Source: Denticeps clupeoides (Eukaryota > Chordata > Actinopteri > Clupeiformes > Denticipitidae). Taken from it: a stretch of 64,000 bases of DNA. Where the stretch lies: the NCBI RefSeq assembly GCF_900700375.1, contig NC_041721.1:2626989-2690988 (forward strand), in the 5' to 3' direction. The translations under genes and the position numbers were made by a program. Below the pieces are notes generated by a model. That model was given only the letters and a program-made list of their open reading frames with translations. It did no database searches and was not told the origin of the DNA. How positions within the stretch are numbered: position 1 is the stretch's first letter; each line of letters opens with the position of its first letter. Shown in pieces: positions 41,825-52,753 of the stretch.

Positions 41825-44800
41825 ATGCTCACGTTTGCGCTGACTTTGGTGCGACAGTAAGTGGCCGTTTTCTTCCTTCCCCGGTGACGACTTGGACAAG
41901 CTCCTTTCCCGCTGTAACCTGCTTCTTATTCCCGTCTCTGCAGTGGTGAGACACAGTTCAACCGGGACAAGCTGCTGCAAGGTACCGCGGTCGAGCTCAC
42001 CTCCATCCCGGGTGGACCGGGACGTTTCTAATGCATTCTGGCACAAAAGCGCCAAAAGTGGGAGAAGGGACGCCTCTGGGGACGTGGTGGACGGTCCAGT
42101 TAGGGCCAATTCCATCGCTGAGCGCCAGTGTTGCCAGATCCCAAATCCCGAAGCAGCTAAGCATGATCGTACACACGCAATTTCCATTCAGACGTTGCTC
42201 AGCATATCTGCGTCACATATCATCGTAGACTGTGCACATTATAGTGTAAAGTGCAAACGTTCAATAGTTATGGGATCGCGCTCGGCAAGGCCACTGAAGC
42301 ACTGCATTATGGGATATGTAGTTTTATCGTATTGTAACAGATATGTATTAAATGGTCGGATGTTGACCCCTGTGTGTTGCATCGTGCATTGGTTGGCTGT
42401 AAAGGCGCATGAGACTAACGTGAACCTGAACCTCGTCATGGTTTGCAGCAGGGGAAAACGGGCGCGGGGCGGTGATGATGTGCTGTGTGACCCGCAGGTC
42501 AGGGGGTGGACACCGTGCTGTCGGCCAGAGGGCTCCAGCAGGCCGAGGCCGCGGGCCGCCACCTCAGGGGCGTCCGCTTCACCAACGCCTTCGTCAGCAA
42601 CCTCCAGCGGGCCAGGCAGGTCAGGTCAGCTGCAGCCGGTCCACGCCGCTCCACTAAAGGAACACGCGGTTCCCCCCTTTTTCCACGATCACTTTTGTTT
42701 TGTCATAACAGTGGAACTGTGCAAGTAATCACATTTCTGCACGGCCCCCGGGCTCGTGCGAATGTGCTGGAAACGATGGGGCAGATTAGAGCGACTGGAA
42801 CAGATGAGGTCACCTGCTTGGCCGGAGGGTCAGGTGGTGCGGGCCGCTGCTGGGGCATAATTGTGTGAATGACCTGGAGATCGGAATCTCCGCCGTGCCA
42901 CCTCCGTGACGCGGGCGCGCGCCACCGCTCCGCTGTCTAAGAATAAAGTTGTGCGGCAATGAGCTGATGCCGAGGTTCTTCTGGCCGATAAGATGGCCGA
43001 TACCGCGTAGCATTGCTCCACTGACCCGTCGGTTTTCACGTATGCACGTTCTGCCCTGTTTTAATCACGATTTGTCACGCGGCTGTTCTTCCACAGACTG
43101 CCGAAATCCTCCTGAGGAACAACGTCCACTCTGCGGACGTGGAGCTGGTGTCTGACGCGCTGCTCCGGGAGAGGGTGATTCTTCCTTCTGCTTCTGTGGG
43201 TTCTTGTGGGGGAACGTTTCGGCACTCAGCCCGCCGGCTCTCGTGTGTGTTGCAGGGCTTCGGGATCGCCGAGGGTCTTCCCAAAGAGGCTCTGAAGAAC
43301 ATGGCCAACGCGGCCGGCCAGTCCTGCCGGGACTTCACCCCGCCGGGCGGCGAGACCACGGAGCAGGTGAGGCCGGGCGCAGGATGAACGGCATTTACCA
43401 GACGCCCTTATTCAGAGCGACTTAGTCAGTAGTTACAGGGACAGTCCCCCCCTGGAGACACTCAGGGTTAAGTGTCTTGCTCAGGGACACGATGGTAGTA
43501 AGTGGGACTTGAACCTGGGTCTTCTGGTTCACAGGCGAGTGTGTTACCCACTAGGCTACTAACACCCTACTTTCAGTACCCTACCACCCTACAATCAGTA
43601 GTTACAGGGACAGTCCCCTCCCTGGAGACACTCGGGGTTAAGTGTCTTGCTCAGGGACACAATGGTAGTAAGTGGGACTTGAACCCGGGTCTTCTGGTTC
43701 ACAGGCGAGTGTGTTACCCACTAGGCTACTAACACCCTACTTTCAGTACCCTACCACCCTACAATCAGTAGTTACAGGGACAGTCCCCTCCCTGGAGACA
43801 CTCGGGGTTAAGTGTCTTGCTCAGGGACACAATGGTAGTAAGTGGGACTTGAACCCGGGTCTTCTGGTTCACAGGCGAGTGTGTTACCCACTAGGCTACT
43901 AACACCCTACTTTCAGTACCCTACCACCCTACAATCAGTAGTTACAGGGACAGTCCCCTCCCTGTAGACACTCAGGGTTAAGTGTCCTGCTCAGGGACAC
44001 GATGGTAGTAAGTGGGACTTGAACCTGGGTCTTCTGGCTCACAGGCGAGTGTGTTACCTGCTAGGCTACTACCACCCTACAATCAGTAGTTACAGGGACA
44101 GTCCCCCCCTGGAGACACTCTGGGTTAAGTGTCTTGCTCAGGGACATGATGGTAGTAAGTGGGACTTGAACCTGGGACTTCTGGTTCATAGGTGAGTGTG
44201 TTACCCGCTAGGCTACTAACACCCTACTTTCAGTACCCTACCACCCTACAATCAGTAAATACAGGGACAGTCCCCTCCCTGGAGACACTCAGGGTTAAGT
44301 GTCCTGCTCAGGGACACGATGGTAGTAAGTGGGACTTGAACCTGGGTCTTCTGGCTCACAGGCGAGTGTGTTACCTGCTAGGCTACTACCACCCTACAAT
44401 CAGTAGTTACAGGGACAGTCCCCCCCTGGAGACACTCTGGGTTAAGTGTCTTGCTCAGGGACATGATGGTAGTAAGTGGGACTTGAACCTGGGTCTTCTG
44501 GCTCACAGGCGAGTGTGTTACCTGCTAGGCTACCAGCACTGTTCTTTCGTGACCGCGTGTCTGTGTTCAGGTGAGGAAGCGCTTTAGGAAGTTCCTGAAG
44601 TCGCTCTTCCAGCGCATGGCGACCGACCACGGCTTCCCGGAGGCGGGCGCCGACGTGGCGCACCCGGCGGCCCAGGACGAGGACGGCCTGGGGCAGCTGC
44701 ACGCCCACGCCCTGGTGGTCAGCCACGGTGCCTACATCCGCGTGGCCGTGCGCCACTTGGTGGAGGAGCTGCAGTGCTCCCTGCCGCCGGGGAGCCGCGT

Positions 44801-44945
44801 GGGCCAAGTCTTCGGCGCCTGCCCCAACACCGGCATGTGCCGCTTCGTCGTGACCCTGAGCCGCGGCGAGACGGGGCCGCAGCCCCACGCCGTCCACTGC
44901 CTCTTCGTCAACAGGAAGGAGCATCTCGGTGGAGATGAAGACTAG
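41825..44945 (+). CDS. tigar: TP53-induced glycolysis and apoptosis regulator (fructose-2,6-bisphosphatase)
   Basis: Six coding exons: 41825-41856, 41944-41981, 42498-42619, 43097-43174, 43256-43366, 44571-44945; 251 residues (human 270), all in phase. Histidine-phosphatase fold: the RHG motif LVRHGETQFN (His11) is split by intron 1. GQGVDTVLSARGLQQA and FVSNLQRARQTAEILL follow, then the catalytic Glu89 in LLRERGFGIAEG, the FTPPGGETTEQV loop and the second histidine, His179, in LVVSHGAYIR. The C-terminus includes CPNTGMCRFVV. TIGAR lowers fructose-2,6-bisphosphate, diverts glucose to the pentose phosphate path and supports NADPH and glutathione. Intron 5 is filled by a tandem SINE-B array. 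Sits between ccnd2 and fgf23 as in human. Confidence 0.95.
43388..44540 (-). repeat. tandem array of SINE-B units in tigar intron 5
   Basis: About seven minus-strand SINE-B bodies follow one another. After a first copy with a tail (from 43388), the repeating unit is about 170 bases: it holds the SINE body, the head, and a shared non-SINE spacer ACACCCTACTTTCAGTACCC TACCACC. The units at 43580-43749 and 43750-43919 are almost identical; later units alternate two head variants. The shared spacer shows tandem duplication rather than repeated insertion. Confidence 0.92.
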
Positions 44946-45140
44946 GCATCTATTTACTACGATGTAGGCCCGTTCACAAATATTGAAATATTCGTGTGTT
45001 TCCAGTATTATTCCAGAGATTATTCATGCACTACAGAGTCTTAATTCTATTTATACGTGCTGTGTTGTGTTGTGATCTGTGCCATGTTGCTTGGTGTTAT
45101 GTACCTGACTGAATGCGCCTCCGGTGTATCTGATGCACCA

Positions 45141-45146
45141 AATAAA
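45141..45146 (+). terminator. tigar polyadenylation signal
   Basis: AATAAA 196 bases past the tigar stop codon. Confidence 0.65.
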
Positions 45147-45290
45147 GAGGAGTTGAAGCTCCTTTATCAAGCTTTTTATGTGTTTATTTAAACCGGGATG
45201 ATGCAAATGAAATTAAATAGAGATAAAGATGAAGAAGAGATTGTTACGTTTTGGAAACCTTTATCCAGTCGATTTGTTTCTATATTTGTT

Positions 45291-45400
45291 AAGATAAGAT
45301 AAGATCGACCTTTATCAGTCCCACAAGTGGGAAATTGCATTTGTGACGGCAGAAAGTGGATAGAAACAAAGGCAATGGCAGCAAAAAAACAAATATGTAT
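45291..45400 (-). repeat. dispersed repeat 3' end
   Basis: AAGATAAGATAAGATCGACC TTTATCAG followed by CCCACAAGTGGGAAATTGCA: a sequence type that recurs in fish genomes as the end of an interspersed repeat. Family not fixed. Confidence 0.4.
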
Positions 45401-46008
45401 ATATCTACAAATGTACAATTGGTAACTACCATGTTGCTGTTTGAAATAAAACTCTGAACAGTTAGGAAGCGGAGCTGGGCGTGTGTTCGGGCAAAAAGGG
45501 GCGCGCACAAACGGGTGTCTGAAAGTAGTTTTTTTTTTTATTGAAGAACAGGATCTCGTCCACGTTTAAGCATTTGTATAAATACTATAAATAAAGTAAA
45601 TGCATTTAAATAAATAAATACTGGCTGCAGGAGGTGTCCAGCACCAGATGCACTGTATTTGGACCTCTTGACATGACCATTAAATAGTGTTTGGCCGCTA
45701 AAGTTAATAAAAAGACTAGGACTATGAAATAAAAATCCATCATTTACTGGACACTTTTTTTTTTTACCAGCGCTTTGTTTTAAGAGCGCATCCACTCAAA
45801 TATGTTTGCATAATAAGTTATTACCGCGGTAAATGTAAACTACAGACGTTCAGGAATGCTATAAATAATTATTTGCCTAAAGATTATGCATATTTTATAA
45901 GTGATGCTTGGTCCCCTTGGTCAATAGAAGCTGTGCTAGGATCTACGGGATGAGCAGAAGGTTCCGTGTGATGGTTCTGACTGGTGTGGCTCCACGGGCG
46001 TCCCGCAC

Positions 46009-46961
46009 TCAGCCCATGATCCCGTTTAGCCTGGGACTGCTGGGATGGCTGAAGTGCAGGTTCCACGGGTCTTCGTCTGACGGGAAAACGGGGCTCTCCA
46101 TGGAGATGTGGCCCCCCTCTGGTTCCTGGTCCGCCTCATCTTCAGCCACGGCGTGGGAGTCCGAACCCTCGCCGTACCCGTAGGTGTTGAACGGGTCCGA
46201 GGGGTTGACGTGCCGGTTCCTCTTCTCTCTGTGCAAAAGGCGCTCCAGTGGGACGGTGTTTCTCTCGGACAGGAACAGGGACGTCTGCGGGGGGCTCTGT
46301 CCCGCAGAGTAGACCTGCCTGGCCCCCTCCAGGTTGACCAGCATCCCCGTCTTGGCCGAATAGTACACGTCACGGTGGTTCTCCAGAAGCTTGTGGTTGA
46401 AAAGACACTGCTCTTGGTTGCAGACGGCCTGAGGCGCGGGAGAGAAGACGTGCCGGTGAAATCGTCAAGCACGCCACACGCGGAAACATCACGGGCGTGT
46501 CGCGAAACTCACCGAGCTGTACAGCTTCCCCTCTGCGTCCATGCACAGGAATCGGTTGCTCTTCACGCCCAGTATGGCCAAGCGGTCTCTGGTCTCGGCT
46601 TTCAGCAGGACCACACCTGTGGAGACAGCAGAGCTGCAGAAGGAGCGAGCCAACGTGTCTCTGAGGAAACCATGGGGACTTCCATTCACCCACATTTAAT
46701 ATTCTTCACTGTCATTACTTTTTAAAAGTTTTATTAGAACTCACTGTAGGAGCCCCGGTTGGCGCTTCTTCGCACATGTCCGTGCAGGCTGATCTCCAGG
46801 TAGAAGTTGCTGAGCTCCGAGGAGGTCTGCAGGTGGACGTACCTCCTCTGGTTGCCCCAGTTGGACGCCAGCAGCGGGGACGAGTCCGGGTTCGGCGCGG
46901 AGTCCGCGGGCTCCAGGCTCTGCAGCGCGACCAGGCAGAGCGCAAGGACGGACGGGTGCAT
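46009..46961 (-). CDS. fgf23: fibroblast growth factor 23
   Basis: Three coding exons on the minus strand: 46745-46961, 46513-46616, 46009-46428; 246 residues (human 251), in phase. FGF23 is a secreted endocrine FGF that acts through FGFR and alpha-Klotho to lower phosphate and vitamin D. A signal peptide covers about residues 1-22 (VLALCLVALQSLEPADS). The beta-trefoil core has SNWGNQRRYVHLQTSSE, AILGVKSNRFLCMDAEGKLY, CLFNHKLLENHRDVYYS and RNTVPLERLL. After the core, HREKRNRH (about 173-180) gives an RxxR furin-type site at the place where human FGF23 is inactivated by cleavage after RHTR. The C-terminal Klotho-binding tail is acidic and less conserved. A TATA-like box lies upstream. Next to fgf6 on the same strand, as in human. 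Confidence 0.95.
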
Positions 46962-47050
46962 GTTGAGCGGCTGGGAGGAGACCGTGGAGACCCGTGGAGA
47001 CCCGTGGAGATCCGGAGCGGCTCTGAGCGCCCCGACCTTTTTGCGCGCCG

Positions 47051-47059
47051 CTATTTAAA
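47051..47059 (-). promoter_or_regulatory. TATA-like box of fgf23
   Basis: TTTAAATAG on the minus strand, about 90 bases upstream of the fgf23 start codon, inside a GC-rich stretch. Confidence 0.5.
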
Positions 47060-47705
47060 GGAGCCTCCGTTGCGTTTTGCGCAACGCTACCCCCCCCGCA
47101 GCGGATGCTGGGAGCCGAAGGGAGGGGCGGGGGGGCGTGGCGCTATCGCTCCTCCACCTTCTGCCCAGACTGGACCGTTACGCGCCCCGTGCGTAACCGC
47201 GCCTCGCACCTTGTGCCAACGCGCGCCCAGAAATAACACGCGGAAGCTCGGGGGTTCTGCGGAAGAACCGGACAGGCTTCTCTTTATAGACGACGCGCGG
47301 ATGTCCAGGTGGAGGTGTGGAGGTGGACTCCGTGGCTGCAGCTGCGGTTTCAGCCTACGGCCTTCCGTTTCCATCCCGTTCCTCCAACACTCGCTAATTA
47401 CAGGTCCGGCAGCGGCAGTCTGGGTATTTTTAAAAACTCGCCAGTTCATCCGAACCTACGTGGTCCTGTGTGACAACGTGGCTGCAGCAGGGGGCGCTCG
47501 CGTTCTAATGACGTTATTACAGGAGCCAAGCTGACGGAATCTTTCAGGGATGAGACTTGGGCGAATGAGAGCAATACAATCGTACGTACAGTACAGGCCA
47601 AACGTCTGGACACACCTTCTCATTCAATGTGTTTTCTTTATTTTCATAACCATTTACGTTGGTAGATTCTCACTGAAGGCATCAAAACTATGAATGAACA
47701 CATTC

Positions 47706-48341
47706 ATAGTTAGACCACTTCTAGCTGGTCTACCACTATGCACCATCCGACCTCTACAACTACTACAAAATGCAGCAGCATGACTGATCTTCAACCTTCC
47801 CAAGTTCTCCACACCGCCCCTCTGCTACGTTCCCTCCACTGGCTCCCAGTAGCTGCACGCATCAGGTTCAAAATACTGACGCTGGCCTACAAAGCCAAAC
47901 ATGGAGTAGCACCATCCTACCTCACAGCCCTTATTACACCTCGCACTGCACCTCGTATACTCCGAGCCTCCAGTACTGCTCGCCTGGTCCCTCCATCTCT
48001 GAAGGTAAAAGGAAGACGCTCATCTAGACTCTTCTCCATCTTGGCCCCTCGGTGGTGGAATGAACTTCCCCTCGAGGTCAGAACAGCTCAGTCACTGAGC
48101 ACCTTAAAACGGCAGCTCAAGACCTTCCTCTTTAAAGAATATTTAGATTAAATTGTAATTTTCTTGTTGTCGAACTTTGTGTACAGAATCTACAACAGAG
48201 TGAATAAAATAGATGTATTCATAGTTGGGGGTCCTAGTGAACCGGAATTGATCTCTTCATCGATGGTAACATGAAAGCACGTTGTAAGTCGCTCTGGATA
48301 AGGGCGTCTGCCAAATGCCGTAAATGTAAATGTAATGTAAA
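47706..48341 (+). mobile_element. L2-clade LINE, 3' end (5' truncated)
   Basis: Encodes the extreme C-terminus of a non-LTR reverse transcriptase: LLRSLHWLPVAARIRFKI, LAYKAKHGVAPSYL, RLFSILAPRWWNELP and LKRQLKTFLF, ending at a stop codon near 48151. The 3' UTR ends GTAAGTCGCTCTGGATAAGG GCGTCTGCCAAATGCCGTAA and a TAAATG repeat, the same tail as SINE-B. Typical 5'-truncated insertion. Confidence 0.85.
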
Positions 48342-48637
48342 TGAGTTCTGTACTTAACAAAAAAAGGTGAAATAAGTGAAAACATGTTTTATATTCTAGT
48401 TTCTTTGCTCTGATTACTGCTTTACACACTCTTGGCATTCTCTCGATGAGCTTCAAGAGGTCGTCACCTGAAATGCTTCTCCAACAGTCTTGAAGGAGTT
48501 CCCAGAGGTGTTTAGCACTTGTTGGTCCAGCTCACCCCAAACCATCTGGATTGGGTTCAGGTCCGGTGACTGTGGAGGTCAGGTCTCCACTTTTTGTTAA
48601 CTCAGTGAGAATCTACCAACGTAAATGGTCATGAAAA

Positions 48638-48786
48638 GCATTTTCCAGATGCCCTTATCCAGAGCGACTTACAGTCAGTAGTTCCAGGGACAGTCCCCCC
48701 CTGGAGACACTTAGGGTTAAGTGTCTTGCTCAGGGACACGATGGTAGTAAGTGGAATTTGAACCTGGGTCTTCTGGTTACTACCAC
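48638..48786 (-). repeat. SINE-B
   Basis: Minus-strand copy inside the Tc1-derived element; head incomplete. A 48-base SINE-A 3' scrap follows (48798-48845). Confidence 0.8.
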
Positions 48787-49468
48787 CCCTTGTGTGTCCA
48801 CTGTGTGCACCGTGTGCTGTGTATCAGAAGTGACAATCACTTCAAAATAAAGAAAACGCATCGAATGAGAAGGTGTGTCCAAACTTTTGGCCTGTACTGT
48901 ATATGTATACACACAATTTCCAGAATTCATTTTGAACTACACTGCAAAAAAAAAAAAAGCGATGCAGTTCTTAAAAAAACTTTTATTGGGAATATGATTA
49001 GACAGCTGTGCACAGCACATAGTACAAAAATAAAAGGAAAATCATTTTGTTAAGTATATTAGAATTATTATTCATACAGAGAGCATCGTCGGTTGTTTGG
49101 TTGCTTCCTACAATTTTACGGTCATCATAACAAAAAAAACAACTAAGGCAGAAGATGAGGTATATGTCAACAGAGTGGGACCAGGGGAAGGGGACACCAC
49201 AGGTCACAGTCAACACGTGTCCTGTTAACCTGTGTAGGTCATCAAAAAAAAAAAAAAAAAAAGGCCGAACTCCTTCTGTAACCTGTTACTCGCGGCAGAC
49301 GAAGGGCACCGTCACCTTCGTCACCTTCGACCCTCATGCAAGTTATAAGAAAGGAAACAGCCCTCTACTCGAGCACCTAATGAACATTCTCCAGCAGCAA
49401 ATCATTCACTCCTCCAAGCTCACATTCACTCTCCAGTGACGGCCAAGCATATGTGCATGGACCCTTTC

Positions 49469-49662
49469 AGAAGGTTGCCGGTTCGAATCCCGATCCGCCG
49501 AGGTGCCACTGAGGTGCCACTGAGCAAAGCACCGTCCCCACACACTGCTCCCCGGGCGCCTGTCATGGCTGCCCACTGCTCACCAAGGGTGATGGGTTAA
49601 ATGCAGAGGACAAATCGCACTGTGTGCACCGTGTGCTGTGCATCACAAGTGACAATCACTTA
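49469..49662 (+). repeat. SINE-A, head partly missing
   Basis: CAGAAGGTTGCCGGTTCGAA to GTGACAATCACTT, followed by an A-rich run. Confidence 0.85.
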
Positions 49663-50283
49663 AAAAAAAACAACAAAAAAAAAACTGGACCTGGGGCTAA
49701 AAGTGCTTTGCTGGCCTATTTCAGCAGGCCTTCCTGGCGAGATGACACCAGCTCAGGATGGTCTCTGCTCCACAGGCCTGCTTCTGAACTGCCTGTCCGC
49801 CTTAATGACCGTTGGAGGACTCGGCTGGTCGCCATAATCGGCATCTTCGGCAGAGATGTCTAACATTTTCGAACGCAAACCGCCCACATTTATATTTTCG
49901 ATCCCAAAGAATTCTGTTAAGGTCTTGATTCGTCTTGATTTTAGAGGTGTTTAAGGTACAGCCAGTATTTCATATAGACGCGTAATACATAATGCATCTG
50001 AAATGTCAATTCAGTTGCCCTTCCGTTTATTGTGAAACATGTAAAATGTTCCAGCCTTCTGAAAATGCGAACATTTGCACCTTGCACGTTCACAATCAGA
50101 CAGCGCCATCCAGTGTTCCTTCCTTATATGGCATTCAGTGCGTTATTGATGGAAAAACGCATCAATAATCTAGTAGTCAATGATCGTGACGTCATTTCAA
50201 GCTTCATGCTGAAGGCGGCGTGCTGACCTCGGACCTGGGAAGGGTGGCGCAGACGATGAAGCGGCTACAGATGGGCCTGGTCG

Positions 50284-50327
50284 AGGTCAGAGCCAGGGTC
50301 ACGGTCAGGGTCAGGGTCCGGGTCAGG
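50284..50327 (+). repeat. GGGTCA hexamer run
   Basis: A run of about seven hexamers related to GGGTCA/GGTCAG (CACGGTCAGGGTCAGGGTCC and neighbours). Confidence 0.7.
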
Positions 50328-50949
50328 CCTCGTTCACGGCTCTGACACCCAACTAAAAATGGACCGGACCCGGAAAGGAGGCTTCTGGGTTGCTCGTGGA
50401 ATTTCAAGGCCCCTGCCGAGGGCGGCACGTCACGGCAGCCACCGGTATCGGTGGCAGGGTGGCCCTTCGGGCATTCGGATGGCAGCTTGTTGGCCCCTGG
50501 CAGGGCCCGCATTCTTACAGGGCGACTGAACAAACAAACAGGCAGCAGACGGGCCCCTCTTTAGACTTTTCAGGATTAAAATAGTCCCGCTCCTGCCGTG
50601 CGTCCCACGCGGACTCCAGCCGGACGGGGCGGCCAAAAAAACCCACAAGTGTCCTGCCCCTCGGTCGCATGCCAGACGCATGCACACAAACAGCACGGCT
50701 GCTTTTTTTTTTTTACGAAGCGTCCCTCGCGCCCGGCCGGCCGAGCCGACGCTGCGCCGAGGGACGCGCTACGGTACATTCAGACGTTCTGCCGGTCACT
50801 CGGTAAAGCGCCTTTCTGTTGAAGTCTCCCCGCTGTGCGTATTTACACGCGCTTCATCGGCCTGGTAAACATATTTCGCGGTAAAGCTTGCGTTTGTGCA
50901 TTTCACCCCCCCCCCCAAAAAAAAGCATTCGTGGCATTGCCCGGGTCGT

Positions 50950-50973
50950 CATTATTATTATTATTATTATTAT
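50950..50973. repeat. (TTA)n microsatellite
   Basis: About eight trinucleotide units. Confidence 0.9.
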
Positions 50974-51407
50974 ATAATTTCGGTGGTGAAATACCCCCCC
51001 CCCCCCCTGGCCGGTCCCCCAGCACACATGCAGGTTAAAGGGGGCCGACCTCAGCGTGCGGCGGGGCCTTCCGGATCCGAGCGGGACCCCGGCCGGGCCC
51101 CCACGCCGCCAGTCCTTGCAGGCGAAATGTCTTCTGAGGTAATTGGGGAAAGTCTCAGTGCCAGAGTGACGTCACCGCAAGTCAAGTGACGTCCGACCAA
51201 TAAATAAGCAGCAAAAAGAAAAGCGAACCCTAGTACAACGTTCGCCATCCAAATATACATATATAACGAGAGAATAAATACATCCGCATATCAGACTAAC
51301 TTGTAATGAATGTAATAAATCGTAACGTCGTCTGCGCTCCTGGTGTACAGTCTTTACCTGTGGAGCGTCCACATGTGCAAATGGGGTCGAGGTGAGTTAT
51401 TAGAAGG

Positions 51408-52753
51408 TCACATTCTGGGCAGGAAGTGGGTGACGGTCATGGCCGTGTTGGCCCGGTTGCCCCTCTTCACCCGGCCGTGTTTGCTCAGGGCTATGTAGAA
51501 GCCTTTATAAACCGACGACTCGTAGGCGTTGTAGTTGTTGGGCAGCAGCGTCTCCTTGAACTTGCACTCGTCGCGAAAGGCGGCCTGCGGAGGAGGCGAC
51601 AAGGGAGGCGGCGTGAAACCGCGCACGGGACAGCCAGCAAAGGTGCAGGATTTCACTGGCTGTAGGTGAGTTTTACCGCGTGGGTTAAATAACACACCTA
51701 CAACACAATGTACATTTACGGCATTTACCAGACGCCCTTGTCCAGAGCGAATTACAGTCAGTAGTTACAGGGACAGTCCCCCCCTGGAGACACTCAGGGT
51801 TAAGTTTCCTGCTCAGGGACACGATGGTAGTAAGTGGGGTTCGAACCTGGGTCTTCTGGTTCATAGACCAGTGTGTTACCCCACTAGGCCACTACCACCC
51901 TACAATATTCCTAAATTGGACCAGCCTGGCATGGCAGAATTTATTGCTGAATGTGACAGTGCTGGAAATCGAGGACGCGCAGGACGTGTGCACACACCTA
52001 CCGTTCCGTACAGCCTCCCTCTGGCGTTCATGGCCACGAACATCTCGCTCCTCACGCCGAACAGGCTGACGACCCCCCTCTCCACCGCGGAGATCTCGAT
52101 CAGACCTGGCCGGGCGGAACACAGCGTCACCCAATCAGCGCCGCGGAGGAAATTAAACGGCCAATCGGCGAGCCGCGGCAATTAAGGCGCCGCGATGACG
52201 AGGGGGGTCGCTGGCGTCCGCCCCCCCCCCCGGCCTGAAACGTTAGGCGACTTGTAAACTCACGGGGGTAAAAATAAGCCGCCGGCTATATTCGTCCCGG
52301 CATGCATGTCGTGGCGCAAAATATTTCGCACTAAGCGATACCGTCTGTTTTTGTGATTATTTTTGATTATGTTTCCATCGGCTTGTCCTCCCGTCCCCCC
52401 CCCCCGATTAAATGTCGCCGTAATCGTGACGACGAGGACTCACTGTGCAGGTTCTCGCCGTGCGCCCCGTTGATCGTGCCGTCCGGGAGGACCTGGAGGT
52501 GGAACCCGATGCCCACGTTGCAGTACAGCCTCCGCACCCGCCTGATGCCCAGCAGGTAGCCGCTGTCCCGGCCGGAGTCCGACCTGTCCCCCGACAGCCC
52601 CAGGACGGACCTGGACAGCAGGCTCTCCCACCTCCGCTCCAGCGGCGTCCGGACCGGACCCGGGCGGGACGCGGCGCTGCCCAGCAGGAGGCCCAGGAGG
52701 ACGGCGACGGCGGCGGCGACGAGCGTCCGGTGCGCGCTGGGTACGCGGGACAT
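51408..52753 (-). CDS. fgf6: fibroblast growth factor 6
   Basis: Three coding exons on the minus strand: 52444-52753, 52002-52105, 51408-51584; 196 residues from the ATG at 52753, or 207 from an in-frame ATG at 52786 (human 208). FGF6 is a secreted, heparin-binding FGF4-subfamily ligand prominent in muscle. A hydrophobic signal segment follows the start ([20 protein letters not shown]). The trefoil core has [69 protein letters not shown] and [14 protein letters not shown], and ends [11 protein letters not shown]6 is favoured over FGF4 by the ccnd2-fgf23 neighbourhood. Human FGF6 also has an extra upstream methionine before MSRGAG, like MSRVPS here. Intron 2 contains a SINE-B. Confidence 0.93.
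51710..51900 (-). repeat. SINE-B, full length
   Basis: fgf6 intron 2 (minus-strand gene, so SINE and gene share orientation); TACATTTACGGCATTTACCA tail to GGCCACTACCACC head. Confidence 0.9.

Larger units (their letters stand above)
44946..46008. other. tigar/fgf23 convergent intergenic interval
   Basis: Holds the two 3' UTRs: a plus-strand AATAAA (45141-45146) for tigar and a possible minus-strand signal (TTTATT, 45537-45542) for fgf23. A dispersed repeat end with GATAAGATAAGAT and CCCACAAGTGGGAAATT lies at 45291-45400. Otherwise AT-rich with nothing recognised. Confidence 0.55.
47589..48902 (-). mobile_element. Tc1/mariner-derived miniature element, copy 2, with nested insertions
   Basis: Outer ends CAGTACAGGCCAAACG (47589) and TTTGGCCTGTACTG (near 48900) match copy 1. 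The central transposase residue lies on the minus strand (48400-48595) and has the same deletion junction as copy 1. An L2-like LINE end (47706-48341) is inserted near one inverted repeat and a SINE-B plus a SINE-A scrap (48638-48845) within the other. Confidence 0.85.
46962..51407. other. fgf23-fgf6 intergenic interval
   Basis: The fgf23 promoter is followed by a nest of mobile elements (47589-48902), a T-rich/A-rich block, SINE-A (49469-49662), a GGTCA hexamer run (50284-50327), a TTA microsatellite (50950-50973) and C-runs near 50906 and 50994. The stretches 47090-47585, 48905-49460, 49680-50270 and 50330-50900 show no recognisable gene. Confidence 0.55.

Noticed and set aside
41892-42728. 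278-codon ORF overlapping tigar
   Set aside because: It runs in the wrong frame through tigar exons 2 and 3 and the intron between them.
43502-43902. Repeated 76-codon ORFs
   Set aside because: Identical translations arise from the tandem SINE-B units, not from a repeated protein gene.
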